Shown: positions 43,685 through 54,689, counted from the first letter of the stretch. The stretch is 64,000 nt of DNA from Komarekiella atlantica HA4396-MV6 (GCA_019359395.1 JAHHHK010000009.1:62001-126000), one strand, 5' to 3'. The notes: generated from the letters alone by a model not told the origin. Translations and numbers: made by a program.

Positions 43685-45586
43685 TTAGCTTTTCTTATTT
43701 CTCTTTACTTTATTCTCTACTTGTCCTCTCTTTACCTTTGGCTCATTTTCTTCTTGCTCTCGCTGCTGAGGTAAAGCATGTTGCAAGATAAAATTAGCCG
43801 GGGAATTACTTGTTTGGGTAATGTTGAGACGTAAAAATTGCACCCACACTTCATTAGTGAGTAAGTTTAAAGCAGCTTCGGGATTATTAGTTGCGATCGC
43901 GCCTATAATTTTACGCCATTCTTGTTGTAATGAATCGATAAAAGCTGATTCAATAGAAACTCTACTGAGCAATGAAAGCGCTATTTGAATACTTTTTAAA
44001 TAAGCTTGTATATTCTGCAACCTTAACCCCGGAAGTAGAAGATTCAACCACACACTGAGAAGTTCTAACCAGTTGTTCTGCTCTATTTTTTGAAGTGCCA
44101 TATCTTCCATACCTAGCGCACCCCAAATGTATAAAGGCTCCATAGCTAGTTGTAAATCGCGGTTTTTGAGAGCATTTTCCCATAACTTTTGAGCATGATT
44201 TTGGCAACGATTCGCAAGAAATTCGTAGGCTTCCTGAACTTGCTGGGGAATTGTAACTTTATAGACTGATTCACCTCTTGGTAAATAGTCACCACGATAA
44301 AAAAGCCAGTTATAAGATCCGCAAAGATGGATTTTTCGATCAACTATTATTTCTTTGATGTGAGAATTTCCCAACCAAAAAACCTGTACACATGGCAAAC
44401 CATCAGGAGTTTTTATTGTTCGCAGTTTTTTCTCTATTTCTGGTGGAATTGGTTTTTCTTCATCTTCTTGTTGCTGTGCAATTCCATATCCAATTAAAAC
44501 CCAAACTCCACGGTTTGCCAATTTTTGTAGCAGACTCAAGAATTTATCATCTATAACTGCTTGAGTTATCCAAGGTGAATAGATCAGAATTTGATGTTTA
44601 GCTGAATTTAGCACTTCTGAAAAAGCTTGAGAAATTTGTCCATCGCGTAACTGTATCGCTGTACCTTTTTCTGAATAACTATTCGGTATGATATGCCCTA
44701 ATGCCTGCTGACGAATCTTTTCGAGCCTCACCTCAATTTCTAAGTTTTTTTGATTTAGAATTGCTTGGCGTTCAAAATTGATGGTTTCATCTGACAATTC
44801 ACACAGCGATCGCAAGGATATACCTTCAGCTTGTAGTGATTCCAGCCAACTTGATGCCGATTCTAAAATTTGCTTGCCATTTCTTAATTGGATGCTCAAT
44901 TTATCTTCAATAACATCGAAGAAGATAAAAAGTGATATTTGTTTCTCAATCGTTTGATTTGCACCTATTACTCTACAGGAAGTAACAATTTTTCCCTCTT
45001 CTGGGATGTGAAATCCTAAACCTGAATCTTGAATATATTGTTGTATTTCTGCAAGTGGTAATGTAGAAATATCAGTAGTTGTATGATCAATAGTTATAAA
45101 TTTTGCTAAATCAGGTTGGTTTAGTGAAATATTATTTAAAGGTTCAGACTGAAAAGTCAGCTTTTTATTTAGAGGATCTGAAATAGCATAAATCTGTACA
45201 GAATATGGAGGCTGTGGTACAGAACCTTTTTCATAAAATAAACGACCTTCAGGGGTAACTGTAATTGGGGATGTTGCTGACAAAGTTTGTAATGCCCGCA
45301 GATTTGCAGTTGTACTACGGACGAATATAGGATCAAGCCCAAGTACAGATGCTAATTCGTCTTCTGTTGGTGGCGGGTTAAATTCAATCCCAGCACGGAT
45401 AATAAATTCTTCGAGTATGTTAAATTCTCGTGGTTCTTTGATAGTTATTTCTACACGATTTTGACATAAATTATAACGAAATTGACGCGCTGCTAAAACC
45501 GATAAACTAGGAATTTGAGCTTCAATTTCGTCTACCAAATTCTTGAGATTGTCATCAATAGGTTTAGCTGAAGAACCAAGAAACAT
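43685..45586 (-). CDS. PLD-nuclease-like protein with winged-helix-like N domain
   Basis: 633 residues if started at ATG 45586; the frame extends to a TTG at 45643. The N-terminal half has a helix-turn-helix-like stretch (TEDELASVLGLDPIFVRSTTANLRAL). Residues about 325-470 are phospholipase D-like: a strand ILIYSPWI, GVWVLIGYGIAQ, and an HKD-type motif SHIKEIIVDRK followed by GSYNW, with H, K and D spaced as in PLD family nucleases. Only one HKD is visible, so it probably dimerises. The C-terminal about 170 residues are helical; the tail is very basic. It follows the BASS symporter stop by 64 bp from this ATG (7 bp from the TTG). Function unknown; RNA or DNA nuclease possible. Confidence 0.75.
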   Translation of the reverse strand: MFLGSSAKPIDDNLKNLVDEIEAQIPSLSVLAARQFRYNLCQNRVEITIKEPREFNILEEFIIRAGIEFNPPPTEDELASVLGLDPIFVRSTTANLRALQTLSATSPITVTPEGRLFYEKGSVPQPPYSVQIYAISDPLNKKLTFQSEPLNNISLNQPDLAKFITIDHTTTDISTLPLAEIQQYIQDSGLGFHIPEEGKIVTSCRVIGANQTIEKQISLFIFFDVIEDKLSIQLRNGKQILESASSWLESLQAEGISLRSLCELSDETINFERQAILNQKNLEIEVRLEKIRQQALGHIIPNSYSEKGTAIQLRDGQISQAFSEVLNSAKHQILIYSPWITQAVIDDKFLSLLQKLANRGVWVLIGYGIAQQQEDEEKPIPPEIEKKLRTIKTPDGLPCVQVFWLGNSHIKEIIVDRKIHLCGSYNWLFYRGDYLPRGESVYKVTIPQQVQEAYEFLANRCQNHAQKLWENALKNRDLQLAMEPLYIWGALGMEDMALQKIEQNNWLELLSVWLNLLLPGLRLQNIQAYLKSIQIALSLLSRVSIESAFIDSLQQEWRKIIGAIATNNPEAALNLLTNEVWVQFLRLNITQTSNSPANFILQHALPQQREQEENEPKVKRGQVENKVKRNKKS

Positions 45587-45650
45587 CAACAAAATAAGAT
45601 TAAATAATTTAGCTTGTAAAAATACTTGTAACCCATAAGGCAAACTACTT

Positions 45651-46529
45651 TTATGCTTTCAACAGGCTTTGACGACGACTAGCCCACCAAGCAAATCCAG
45701 CGCCAGTCACAAACATTAGTAGACTATAAATTGCCGCAGGAATGGCCATTGTGGGAGCATTCAGCAGCGTAGGGGTAGAAGCGATCGCGATCGCCAAAGT
45801 CCCATTTTGAATTCCTACTTCTACTGTAATTGCTGTAGTGCATTTTTCTCCTAATCGGGTTAAAGTAGCGATCGCAAAACCTAAAGCCATTGCTACCACA
45901 TTCAAAACCAGAGTTGCCCAGCCCACATCTATTACATAAGAAATAAAATTATTCCGTTCTCGCAGCAACACCCCAGTAATTACCACCGCCAGGAAAAATA
46001 AAGACAGCCACTTCACAGGTTTATCTGCCTTGTCTGCCAATCCGGGTGCATAATGCTTGGCTATCATCCCAATAGCTACGGGTAAAAGTGTAATCACTGC
46101 AATTTGCAAAACAGTACTTAAGAAAGGTAACTGTAGCGTTGTTCCTTCCCCTAAAAATGTCTGCATTGAAAAATTGATTACTAGAGGAATCGTAAAAACC
46201 GTAATCAAACTACTAATAGCTGTTAGCGTTACAGAAAGAGCAACATCACCCCCAGCCAAAAACGTAATCATATTAGAAGTAGGGCCACCGGGGCAGGCTG
46301 CTAAAATCATCACACCTACCGCTAATTGTGGGGCAAGAGGAAACACCGACGCAATGCCAAAGCCCACAATTGGCAACATGATTAACTGCGCCACTGAGCC
46401 AATCACCACCGCTTTGGGATAGATTACAACTCGCTTGAAATCTTCTAGGGTTAAGGTTAACCCCATGCCCAACATGATAATAAATAGAGCCAGGGGCAGA
46501 AAAATAGTCGTCAGAAAATTTGCTTCCAT
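45651..46529 (-). CDS. Bile acid:sodium symporter family (BASS) transporter
   Basis: 292 residues with nine to ten hydrophobic segments and the BASS signature pieces: LGMGLTLTLEDFKRV, VMILAACPGGPTSNMITFLAGGDVALSV and VEVGIQNGTLAIAI (the EVGIQNG Na+-site motif). Members carry organic anions such as pyruvate, pantoate or bicarbonate with Na+; the substrate here is unknown. Upstream gene of a probable two-gene transcript with the PLD-like protein. Confidence 0.92.
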   Translation of the reverse strand: MEANFLTTIFLPLALFIIMLGMGLTLTLEDFKRVVIYPKAVVIGSVAQLIMLPIVGFGIASVFPLAPQLAVGVMILAACPGGPTSNMITFLAGGDVALSVTLTAISSLITVFTIPLVINFSMQTFLGEGTTLQLPFLSTVLQIAVITLLPVAIGMIAKHYAPGLADKADKPVKWLSLFFLAVVITGVLLRERNNFISYVIDVGWATLVLNVVAMALGFAIATLTRLGEKCTTAITVEVGIQNGTLAIAIASTPTLLNAPTMAIPAAIYSLLMFVTGAGFAWWASRRQSLLKA

Positions 46530-46923
46530 CCTTAACCTGCGTTGGTAACAATAAAAGTTCCTCTGGATTGTACCGTGTTCTCGTCAAAATTCTAGTTATT
46601 GCTTGTGAAAACCTAGCATTCAAACTCAAGCAAAGTAGGCAGGATTCACTGTTAAAATACGAGCAATCTGATTAAAGCAGACTGCCGTATAGCAATCCTA
46701 TTTGATTTGCAAACATCGAGAGGCTCAGATATTCGACTTATTGAAGAAGTCGGGTATCTTGTTGTTCTGAACTCATTTATGATTGCTATAGAAGAACTGT
46801 AATAGGTTTATCGGCGTTGCATAAATGCGGGATGGAATGAGATGTTTAACCAAAATTAAAGATTGATTTTTCGCACAAAGGCGCGAAACAAAATTCATCA
46901 CATTAATCATCAACGCCGATTTA
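46530..46923. other. Spacer between helicase gene and BASS gene, with inverted-repeat element
   Basis: 394 bp. The end next to the helicase stop is a small element 46810-46920, bounded by ATCGGCGTTG and its exact inverse CAACGCCGAT, with the same ends as the element at 18910 but a different interior. The rest is without recognised features and should carry the BASS promoter. Confidence 0.6.
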
Positions 46924-49900
46924 TCAGAAGAGGTGAGAAATATCAACGAAACCCCCGTGACGACCTACAGTATTTGAAACCTGGGAATACATGCCTCCGA
47001 CTCTACCAGATTGATGGGTAAATAAATCATGACAACCCACAATTACTAGTAGTTCTTGAGCGCGGGAGAAAGCCACATTTACCCGTTCTGGCTTCTTAGC
47101 AAATCCTACATCTCCCTGATTATTATTGCGAACCATACTTACAATTACCACAGGTCTTTCCATACCTTGAAATCGGTCTACTGTACCTGTACGAATTTCT
47201 AATGAAGGAAAAAGTTCAGATTGCAGGCGCTCATCAATTTTTCGCAGTTGAGCGCCATAAAATGTAATTACGGCAATTTGTTTTTTCTGTTCACCATTGG
47301 CAACTTTCTTAGACCAAGTACTCTCAACTTGTTGACATAGACATTCAATTACATCAATTTCACGAGGATTAAAAAATGAAGTATGATCACGCTGCTCTTG
47401 AAATTCATTTTCTTGAGGCATTTTTACCCAAACAAGATGATGGTCTTTTTGAATGATTTCCCCGGCTAGATTATGTGCGCGTTTGGTGTCAGGCTCTAAA
47501 AGACCACATTCTAATTTACCGTCATAAAACTGATTGATTGCTCCCATAATGAAAGGATGCATTCGATATTGCGTGGTTAGCATCTGTTTGATACTTTTAT
47601 CAGCAGTTTCAAACTGACTTTTAAAAAGTGATTCTTCTAAAAACTGTAGTTCTTCTCGTGTACTACTGGTTTTTTGGGCAACTTCTTCTAAAGTACTAGT
47701 ATCGAGCATGGGTGGTAGTTGTCGGTGGTCGCCTACCATGACTAACTTTTTGCCTTTCAAGGCGGGTATAACTAATTCCGGTGGAGTACACTTACTGACT
47801 TCATCAATAATGACAACATCAAAAGATTTAAATTCTTCAGAAAAATCTCGACCGGCTGCTTGTACACAGGTGATACCAACGACGTTGGAGTTATCTAAAT
47901 AAATGCGCCGTAAGTCATTGCGATCGCGCTCTGTGGGATTTTTGACTTTTGCAATCCAATCTTCGATAAAATGCTGATAGCGGCTAAGATAAGTCTCTTC
48001 ATCTTGGAGTTGTTGCTGCCAAGCTTCAAACTGAGTTTTAAAGCTGTGTAAAAATTCCCAATCGAACAAGCTTATACCAGATTTTTGAGGTTTTAATTTA
48101 TCTGGTATAGCTTGCCATTGTTTTTGCCACCAGTTTCTTTCTGTGCTTAAAGTTTCTGAGATTTCTGGTTGAAGTTGTTGCTCTAATTGACGTAATTTTG
48201 TTTGATGTTCTTGGAGTTCTTGTTGAGAAATTGCAGTTTCTTCATTTAACTTTAAAAGATGTTCATCTAACAAGTGTTTAATATTTTCTAATACAGCAAA
48301 AGGTTCTAAAAGTGAAATTGTAGCTTCTAGCTGATTTGTGCAACTTTCCCAATAGTTAATTTTTGTAATAAACTCTTGGGGTTGTTCCCAAATATTTGAT
48401 TGCTGATTCAGATATTTTTCAGCTAAAGTGCGTAATTGAGTTGGTACATTTTGCTGTTGGCAGAGTTTTTGCAAAATATTAATAACTCGTCCTAGTTGCA
48501 ACTTCCCGTTTTCTTTAGCTTTTTCTAACTGAGATTGAATATTAGATATTTGCTGCTGGGTGATTTCATAGTTTTGTAGTTCCTTTAATTGTTGCTGTAA
48601 GTGTTGAAGTTGTTGTTCAGTTTCAGTTTTAATTCGAGAAACACAATGACGTGCATTTTTGAGGATGCTTTCTAATAAATCTTGTGTAATATGTTTGAGA
48701 GTGGAATCTATGTTATCTAATTCCCACGATGCGCCATAATTTTTTTGCATCCTACTCAAAAAGCACTGAGTATTTTCAATCAGCAGTTTTCGCTGTTTAG
48801 GAGTAAGTAATTGATAATTATTAAACTGTTGGTAAGTTTCTTGCCATTGTGTGCGATCGCTAGTTGATAGCACCATCGGAATCTGGCTTAAAGTTTGTTG
48901 TAAAAAATAACTAAAATTATATTGATTCCCTTTTCTATCAACAAAACCTCCTGCTATTTCATAAGCGATCGCCTGCTTTAATAATTTCCAATCTGGCAAG
49001 CTAATTGTATAATTTTTAGGTAAAAGTGGTAATTTTAATGAATTAGCAAACATCCATAAACCTAGCGGTAAGTCTACAAGATTATCTGTTAATTGTTGCC
49101 CCAATTGTTGACAACTATTGATTACCTGATATAGATGACTAGGGGCTGTAGACTTCCAATCTACAACTGCTGTGATAATATACTCAATTTCTCGCTGGCG
49201 ATTTTGCAAAATCTGAATGGTTTGCTGTAGATTTTGCTGCTTGGGGAGTAATTGCTGATGTTCTGTTTGTAGCTGATGCAAATAGTCAGAATTCTCTTTC
49301 ACAACCTGCGCCGATGCTGCAACTTCCGACATGGCTACAGTTGCATCCTGAGCATAACTGAATGCTGTTCTCAATTTCGATAATTGAGTTGCTACAGTTT
49401 CACGCAACCAAACTGCTAATCCGAATGCACCACACACAGGAGGAATTAAGCCTAGTTCATCTGTATAATTAATGGCTTGACGAACATTTGCTAAAAAGTT
49501 TTTGACTACAATATTACCTTCTGTGTATGGCTTCAGGCGTGGCAAGAAATCTGTAATTTCTGAAGCTTCCCAGTTGATATTAGGGGCAGTATTTAGTAAA
49601 TTATTTAATCCCAAACTTAGAGATGCAGCTTCGTTTTTTTGGGCTTCGATTTCTTGATATGCTGTTTCTTGCTCTTGACAGGTTGCTTCTAAATCTGCTT
49701 TAGCTGTCTGAAATTTATGTTGTTTTTGATGAAAATCTTCCTCTACTTTGAGATATGCCATGAATCGTTGTGACGATCCCAGCAATTGACGCAAGTTTTG
49801 TACATTATCTAAGCGTAAAGCAACACTATTTTCGCAATCAGCAGCAGTATTTCCCAACCATCTGCCAATCACTTGGTCTTCTAAAAACGGTTGTCCTTCT

Positions 49901-51417
49901 TCTCCAACTTTCTCGGCTCGTCCCTTACGGATAGCGCGAATGACTGGGTTATGAACTAATCGACTCAGGGCATTATCTACTGCTAAATTGGCTTGAGAAG
50001 CAATGAGGGTACGTCCACCACGCAGAGCAACTTGATAGCAAATCTCGGCAATTACAGTAGTTTTGCCTGTACCTGGTGGCCCTTGAATCAGAACTAAATC
50101 TTCGGCTGCAAGCACCTTTTCTACTGCTGCTTTTTGACCAGGATTTGCAGAAGATAACAATAAATCCTGTGGTTGCAGTTGCACGGTTCTTTTGATAGGT
50201 CTGGCTTGGGAAGCCTCAAATAAAAAGTTGCCCAAGTAAGGATTTTGAGTATAACCATGATTCAAGTCATCTAAGGCTTTTTTCTTACGTCGAATTTGTT
50301 GGATGTCACCAACTGCCTCGAAATACAAGAATCCGGTGGCTGGTAGCTGATAATTTTTTGCCGCTATGTACTCAGCTAAATCGCGTTCTAGCTTGATGCT
50401 GATCATGCCACGTTTGGGGTCAACTTCTTCAATAGCACCTAATTGGCGACCGCTATACCAGCTTTGTCCTGTGGGAGTATTCTCAAATAGCTTTACTTCT
50501 TCATTTCTTGCCCGTTTTGCCCGTTCCCAGAAGTTTGCTACATCCAAAGAATTTTCATTAGAACCGTCTAGGGTGGCTGAGGCCACATTAATTTCAAAAC
50601 TAATCCGTCTCTTTAAGCTATGGTTGTGAGCTATGTAACGCACACAAAACTGACGCGCCTTAGCGATATTTTCCTCAATTTGCAAAAATGCTTTCCAAGC
50701 TTGGAGTTGTGCTTCTGTAGGCACATGGTCGCCACAGACAGGCGTGGCTGCCATCCGTGCCAATGCTGTTGAGGGAATGCCGATAGAATATTGGTGGTTG
50801 GGTAGCAGCCGTAAGCGACAAGGTACTGCATAACCATCAATTTGCCCTCGTGAGAGTTGCAGCAAATGCGCCGATAGAATCTTTAAACCGCCGTATCCAT
50901 CTTGTTGTACAGATGCTCTAAATCCTATAGTTTTCTTGAGTTCGGCTAATCTTGCGGGTAATTGCCTATCACTCCAATCTGTGGCAATTGTCAAGTCCCA
51001 AATTTCTTCTCCTGGGTCTCTGCCATTACCCTGGCGACGCACATAGAACAGGCGAGGTTGTTGACCAACACATTCGTACATTAACTCGTTGGCACGCTCC
51101 CGCCGTTCCCGAAAGTCAGAATATAATTTCAGGGCAGTTTCACCTTCAAGATTTTGGATCAATTTATCAATTGTCGAACCTATTAATACATAGCCCCAAT
51201 CTTCTACAGTTTTGACGTTCCAGGAATTTGTGGAAGTTGTAATATTTGCATCTAGTTTTTTAGCTGCTGTGCGAATGTGTTCTGCATCCGATTCTAAGAT
51301 TGTGCTTCTCTGGCTTTTGGCTGCAATATTAAGTTGAGCGCAAATGGCTAATAGCTCTTTGCTACCTAAATTCAATTCTTTGGATAGGTCGGAAATTTTG
51401 ACTTTGGCGTTGTTCAT
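46924..51417 (-). CDS. Very large SF1 (UPF1/COG1112-like) helicase with IF2_N-like N terminus
   Basis: 1497 residues. Residues about 5-55 resemble the IF2_N domain of initiation factor IF-2 ([20 protein letters not shown], then [13 protein letters not shown]). The helicase core is split: Walker [17 protein letters not shown] (about residue 445), then about 650 residues rich in Gln/Leu coiled coil, then motif [17 protein letters not shown], motif [14 protein letters not shown], motif IV-like [10 protein letters not shown] and motifs [19 protein letters not shown] ... [17 protein letters not shown]. This is the SF1B arrangement of UPF1-like RNA/DNA helicases. It starts 18 bp after the deacetylase-like gene, same strand. 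Confidence 0.88.
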   Translation of the reverse strand: MNNAKVKISDLSKELNLGSKELLAICAQLNIAAKSQRSTILESDAEHIRTAAKKLDANITTSTNSWNVKTVEDWGYVLIGSTIDKLIQNLEGETALKLYSDFRERRERANELMYECVGQQPRLFYVRRQGNGRDPGEEIWDLTIATDWSDRQLPARLAELKKTIGFRASVQQDGYGGLKILSAHLLQLSRGQIDGYAVPCRLRLLPNHQYSIGIPSTALARMAATPVCGDHVPTEAQLQAWKAFLQIEENIAKARQFCVRYIAHNHSLKRRISFEINVASATLDGSNENSLDVANFWERAKRARNEEVKLFENTPTGQSWYSGRQLGAIEEVDPKRGMISIKLERDLAEYIAAKNYQLPATGFLYFEAVGDIQQIRRKKKALDDLNHGYTQNPYLGNFLFEASQARPIKRTVQLQPQDLLLSSANPGQKAAVEKVLAAEDLVLIQGPPGTGKTTVIAEICYQVALRGGRTLIASQANLAVDNALSRLVHNPVIRAIRKGRAEKVGEEGQPFLEDQVIGRWLGNTAADCENSVALRLDNVQNLRQLLGSSQRFMAYLKVEEDFHQKQHKFQTAKADLEATCQEQETAYQEIEAQKNEAASLSLGLNNLLNTAPNINWEASEITDFLPRLKPYTEGNIVVKNFLANVRQAINYTDELGLIPPVCGAFGLAVWLRETVATQLSKLRTAFSYAQDATVAMSEVAASAQVVKENSDYLHQLQTEHQQLLPKQQNLQQTIQILQNRQREIEYIITAVVDWKSTAPSHLYQVINSCQQLGQQLTDNLVDLPLGLWMFANSLKLPLLPKNYTISLPDWKLLKQAIAYEIAGGFVDRKGNQYNFSYFLQQTLSQIPMVLSTSDRTQWQETYQQFNNYQLLTPKQRKLLIENTQCFLSRMQKNYGASWELDNIDSTLKHITQDLLESILKNARHCVSRIKTETEQQLQHLQQQLKELQNYEITQQQISNIQSQLEKAKENGKLQLGRVINILQKLCQQQNVPTQLRTLAEKYLNQQSNIWEQPQEFITKINYWESCTNQLEATISLLEPFAVLENIKHLLDEHLLKLNEETAISQQELQEHQTKLRQLEQQLQPEISETLSTERNWWQKQWQAIPDKLKPQKSGISLFDWEFLHSFKTQFEAWQQQLQDEETYLSRYQHFIEDWIAKVKNPTERDRNDLRRIYLDNSNVVGITCVQAAGRDFSEEFKSFDVVIIDEVSKCTPPELVIPALKGKKLVMVGDHRQLPPMLDTSTLEEVAQKTSSTREELQFLEESLFKSQFETADKSIKQMLTTQYRMHPFIMGAINQFYDGKLECGLLEPDTKRAHNLAGEIIQKDHHLVWVKMPQENEFQEQRDHTSFFNPREIDVIECLCQQVESTWSKKVANGEQKKQIAVITFYGAQLRKIDERLQSELFPSLEIRTGTVDRFQGMERPVVIVSMVRNNNQGDVGFAKKPERVNVAFSRAQELLVIVGCHDLFTHQSGRVGGMYSQVSNTVGRHGGFVDISHLF

Positions 51418-51435
51418 TATTAGACCAATGCTATC

Positions 51436-52353
51436 TCAAAGCCTGTACTGCTGATAAACTTGGCTGGCGGCGCGATGTAGTAAGGAGTGCCGCCATACTA
51501 GGGACTTCATATCATCGGCATAACCGCCACCAATGACACAGGCGACTGGATAACCTGCACTTACACAGGTACTCAAAACCTGCATTTCCCGCCGAAAAAT
51601 GCCAGTATCAGTCAGGGCTAATTTGCCCAAGCGATCGCCTAGATGAGGGTCAACACCTGCATCATAAAATACTAAATCTGGCTGGACTTTTGACAACAAA
51701 TCTGGTAAGTAATTGGCTAAAGTTTGCAGATAGGCATCATCCTCCATTCCCACTGGTAAAGGAACATCCAAATCGCTGTTTTGTTTAGTACCGGGGAAAT
51801 TCACTTCGCAGTGCATGGAGAAAGTAAAAACACTATCATCATTTTGAAAGATAAAAGCTGTACCATCGCCTTGATGGACATCTAAATCCACAATCAAGAT
51901 TTTTTGGACAAGTCCGAGTTTTTGTAAAACGCGACAGGCGATCGCTAAATCATTGAAAATACAAAAACCAGACCCATAACTGGGAAAGGCATGATGAGTA
52001 CCACCAGCAGTATTGCAAGCTAAACCCTGATTGAGTGCCAGCTTGGCAGTGAGTATTGTACCACCAACCGCTATACAGGTACGATTTACCAGGGCTGGAC
52101 TCCAAGGCAAGCCGATGCGTCGCTGTGCTTTGGGGTCTAGGGTTCCCTCACAGTAGGCTTGAACGTAGCTTGGGGTATGGACTAACTCTATCAACTCTTG
52201 AGGCGGACGTTCGGGGGTGTGAAATTGTTCTATTTGCGCTACGCCATCAGCTAAAAGCAATTCATAGAGTTGTCGGAACTTGGACATCGGGAAGCGATGA
52301 CCTTCTGGCAGAGGAGCAATATAATCTGGATGGTAAATAATTGGCAAGTCCAT
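51436..52353 (-). CDS. Histone deacetylase family (HdaH/AcuC-like) zinc amidohydrolase
   Basis: About 305 residues from ATG 52353 (an in-frame TTG four codons upstream is less likely). It has the HDAC-fold signature: HPDYIAPLPEGHRFPMSKF, the tandem histidines in TAGGTHHAFPSYGSGFCIFND, zinc ligands in VDLDVHQGDGTAF, and YDAGVDPHLGD with the distal Asp. Bacterial members deacetylate small amides, polyamines or proteins such as acetyl-CoA synthetase. The gene directly precedes the giant helicase with an 18-bp gap. Confidence 0.92.
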   Translation of the reverse strand: MDLPIIYHPDYIAPLPEGHRFPMSKFRQLYELLLADGVAQIEQFHTPERPPQELIELVHTPSYVQAYCEGTLDPKAQRRIGLPWSPALVNRTCIAVGGTILTAKLALNQGLACNTAGGTHHAFPSYGSGFCIFNDLAIACRVLQKLGLVQKILIVDLDVHQGDGTAFIFQNDDSVFTFSMHCEVNFPGTKQNSDLDVPLPVGMEDDAYLQTLANYLPDLLSKVQPDLVFYDAGVDPHLGDRLGKLALTDTGIFRREMQVLSTCVSAGYPVACVIGGGYADDMKSLVWRHSLLHRAASQVYQQYRL

Positions 52354-52577
52354 GTTATGAGACAATTTCCATCACAAATCCTCAGTACTCATACAATCCA
52401 TCCGGTGACAACTATATTCTTACTTTACGGGATGCAACACACTAGCTAGAAGTAGAAGTTATCCTGAGTCCAGAAAATCTCAAACAGTTAATCCGGCAAC
52501 TAACAAGGTAAAATTTAGCCATAATCACGTCAATCAAGCTGATTTTCTGAATCTAAAACCTCAAATTTTAAATTAAT

Positions 52578-53600
52578 ATGATGCAATGGATTCCGCCGAT
52601 TGCATTTATTCTAGCTGGTTTATTAGCTGGAATAATTGGCGAAAAAGTTATCTTCAAGAAACTACAAATTTTTGTTGCTAATAAAAGAATTGCCGGGGGT
52701 GAAATTATATTTCATTCCTTGCATCGTATGACCTTTATTTGGTTTGTCCTTGGCGGTTTTTTCTGGGCAATTCTGAGTTCACCTCTTAAGCCAGATATTG
52801 CCATTGTAATGCAAAAGATTCTGACGATCGCATTACTATATTCAGTGACGTTATTCTTTGCAAGATTAACTGCTGGTTTTGTTAATTTATTTATTCGTAG
52901 AGCAGAAGGGGTTCCCACATCACTAATTTCTAACCTTGCTAAGATTGTTGTTTTAATTTTGGGAACATTAATTTTATTGCAAACTGTGGGTGTTCAGATT
53001 ACGCCAATAGTCACAACTTTAGGTATTGGTGGTCTAGCAGTTGGTTTAGCACTTCAAGATACACTAGCAAATTTATTTTCTGGTTTTTACTTAATTATTT
53101 CCAAACAAGTTAGAACTGGAGATTATGTAAAATTAGATGGTGGTCATGAAGGCTATGTAACAGATATAACATGGCGAAATACGACAATCAAAGAAATTTC
53201 AAATAACGTCATCATCGTTCCAAACTCTAAACTAGCTTCAGCAATTTTTACAAATTACCATTTACCAGTCAAAGAAATTACTTTAACAATGGATGTAGGC
53301 GTCAGTTATGATAGCGACTTGGAACAAGTTGAAAGAGTAACTGTAGAAGTTGCCAAAGAAGTTATGCAAGAAATCGCGCCCGACTTAATGATCAACGAAC
53401 CGCATATCAGATTTCACACTTTTGGTGATTTTAGTGTAGATTTTAGGATTTATATGCGGGTAAATGAATACTTCGACCAGCGTATTGGCAAACATATTTT
53501 TATTAAAAAGTTGCATAAACGCTACCAGCAAGAAGGAATTCAAATTCCCTTTCCGGTTAGAGACGTTTATATGCAAAATAATATAAATAAAAATCAATGA
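52578..53600 (+). CDS. MscS-family mechanosensitive ion channel
   Basis: 340 residues with five or so N-terminal membrane helices (up to about residue 155) and the MscS pore/beta signature [25 protein letters not shown], then [29 protein letters not shown] and [15 protein letters not shown], followed by the soluble alpha/beta vestibule domain ending in [14 protein letters not shown]. Gated by membrane tension to relieve osmotic stress. ATG at 52578 (two adjacent ATG codons). Confidence 0.93.
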   Translation: MMQWIPPIAFILAGLLAGIIGEKVIFKKLQIFVANKRIAGGEIIFHSLHRMTFIWFVLGGFFWAILSSPLKPDIAIVMQKILTIALLYSVTLFFARLTAGFVNLFIRRAEGVPTSLISNLAKIVVLILGTLILLQTVGVQITPIVTTLGIGGLAVGLALQDTLANLFSGFYLIISKQVRTGDYVKLDGGHEGYVTDITWRNTTIKEISNNVIIVPNSKLASAIFTNYHLPVKEITLTMDVGVSYDSDLEQVERVTVEVAKEVMQEIAPDLMINEPHIRFHTFGDFSVDFRIYMRVNEYFDQRIGKHIFIKKLHKRYQQEGIQIPFPVRDVYMQNNINKNQ

Positions 53601-53640
53601 CAACGAAGCTTCTAGTTCATCTAAAGAGCTTGGGGAGCTA

Positions 53641-53826
53641 TTGGCGACAATCTCATTAGCCGGAGACCACAAATTACGTGCTGGTACAGTCTGGGTAAAT
53701 TGCTACAACGTATTCGATGCTGTTACACCCTTCGGTGAGTTCAAGCAATCCGGTATTGGTCGAAAACTAGGCAAATATGGCTTGCAGCAATATACCGAAG
53801 TTAAGACTGTTACTATCAAGTTGTAA
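53641..53826 (+). pseudogene. Aldehyde dehydrogenase C-terminal fragment
   Basis: About 60 codons encoding [20 protein letters not shown], then [20 protein letters not shown] and [10 protein letters not shown], which is the extreme C terminus of a class 1/2 aldehyde dehydrogenase. The catalytic Glu and Cys and the NAD domain, about 430 residues, are missing. The piece starts abruptly 40 bp after the MscS stop, so it is a remnant left by deletion rather than a small gene; the terminal codons are intact. Confidence 0.8.
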
Positions 53827-53839
53827 ACTGATTATATTA

Positions 53840-54649
53840 CTACTCTTTGGCTTGGGCTTTTGCTTGCTGCCAGAGAGTTTCTAACTCATCCAAACTGTAA
53901 TCAGAAAGGGGGCGGTTAACAACTGCCTCCATTTTTTGTAACCGTTCGACAAATCGCTGGTTTGTGCCTTGTAGTGCGTCACTAGGATCAAGATTATGCC
54001 AACGGGCAAGCTGAATCACTGTAAATAGTAAATCGCCTAATTCTGCTTGTTGTCGTGCTGGCGTTTCCTCAGCCAAAGCCTGCTGAAACTCCGCCAACTC
54101 CTCATGAAACTTCGCCCAAACCCCGTTAATATTTTTCCACTCAAAGCCAACAGCAGCAGCCTTTTGGGAAATCTTCATTGCCGCCGTTAGTGGGGGAAGA
54201 GTTCTTCGGTAACGACTGAGTTTCGCACTAAGTTTTTGCTCCTCTGGGGATGCTTCACCTTTTTCTGTTGCTTTGATTTGTTCCCAATTTTGCCGCACCT
54301 CATCTATACTTGCCACCGACACATCACCAAACACATGGGGATGACGGCGAATCAACTTTTGGGAAATTCCTTGAGCGACTTCTTGGAGAGAAAATTGTCC
54401 TGATTCACTAGCAATTTGGGCTTGCAATACCACCTGTAATAATAAATCGCCTAACTCTTCTGCGATCGCCTTTTCATCCCCACTCTTAATTGCATCCACC
54501 ACCTCATAAGCTTCCTCAATCACATAAGGCGTCAGCGTTTCGGGAGTTTGCGCCAAGTCCCACGGACAACCACCATCAGGCGATCGCAATTTCGCTACTA
54601 TCTCTATTAACTCCTGCAACGCCGCCAAACTCTCATTTTGATTTTCCAT
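53840..54649 (-). CDS. mazG: Nucleoside triphosphate pyrophosphohydrolase MazG
   Basis: 269 residues with two MazG-type repeats: the N-terminal one with EEAYEVVDAI and KAIAEELGDLLLQVVLQA, and the C-terminal one with KFHEELAEFQQAL, RQQAELGDLLFTVIQLARWHN. The EExxE and ExxD metal-binding sets are present in both. It hydrolyses (d)NTPs to monophosphates and cleans non-canonical nucleotides. ATG at 54649 with the typical N terminus KLRSPDGGCPWDLAQTPETL. Convergent with the aldehyde dehydrogenase remnant. Confidence 0.95.
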   Translation of the reverse strand: MENQNESLAALQELIEIVAKLRSPDGGCPWDLAQTPETLTPYVIEEAYEVVDAIKSGDEKAIAEELGDLLLQVVLQAQIASESGQFSLQEVAQGISQKLIRRHPHVFGDVSVASIDEVRQNWEQIKATEKGEASPEEQKLSAKLSRYRRTLPPLTAAMKISQKAAAVGFEWKNINGVWAKFHEELAEFQQALAEETPARQQAELGDLLFTVIQLARWHNLDPSDALQGTNQRFVERLQKMEAVVNRPLSDYSLDELETLWQQAKAQAKE

Positions 54650-54689
54650 ACCTCTGCGCTTCCCTTTGCGTTCCTTTGCGTTGAAAAAA

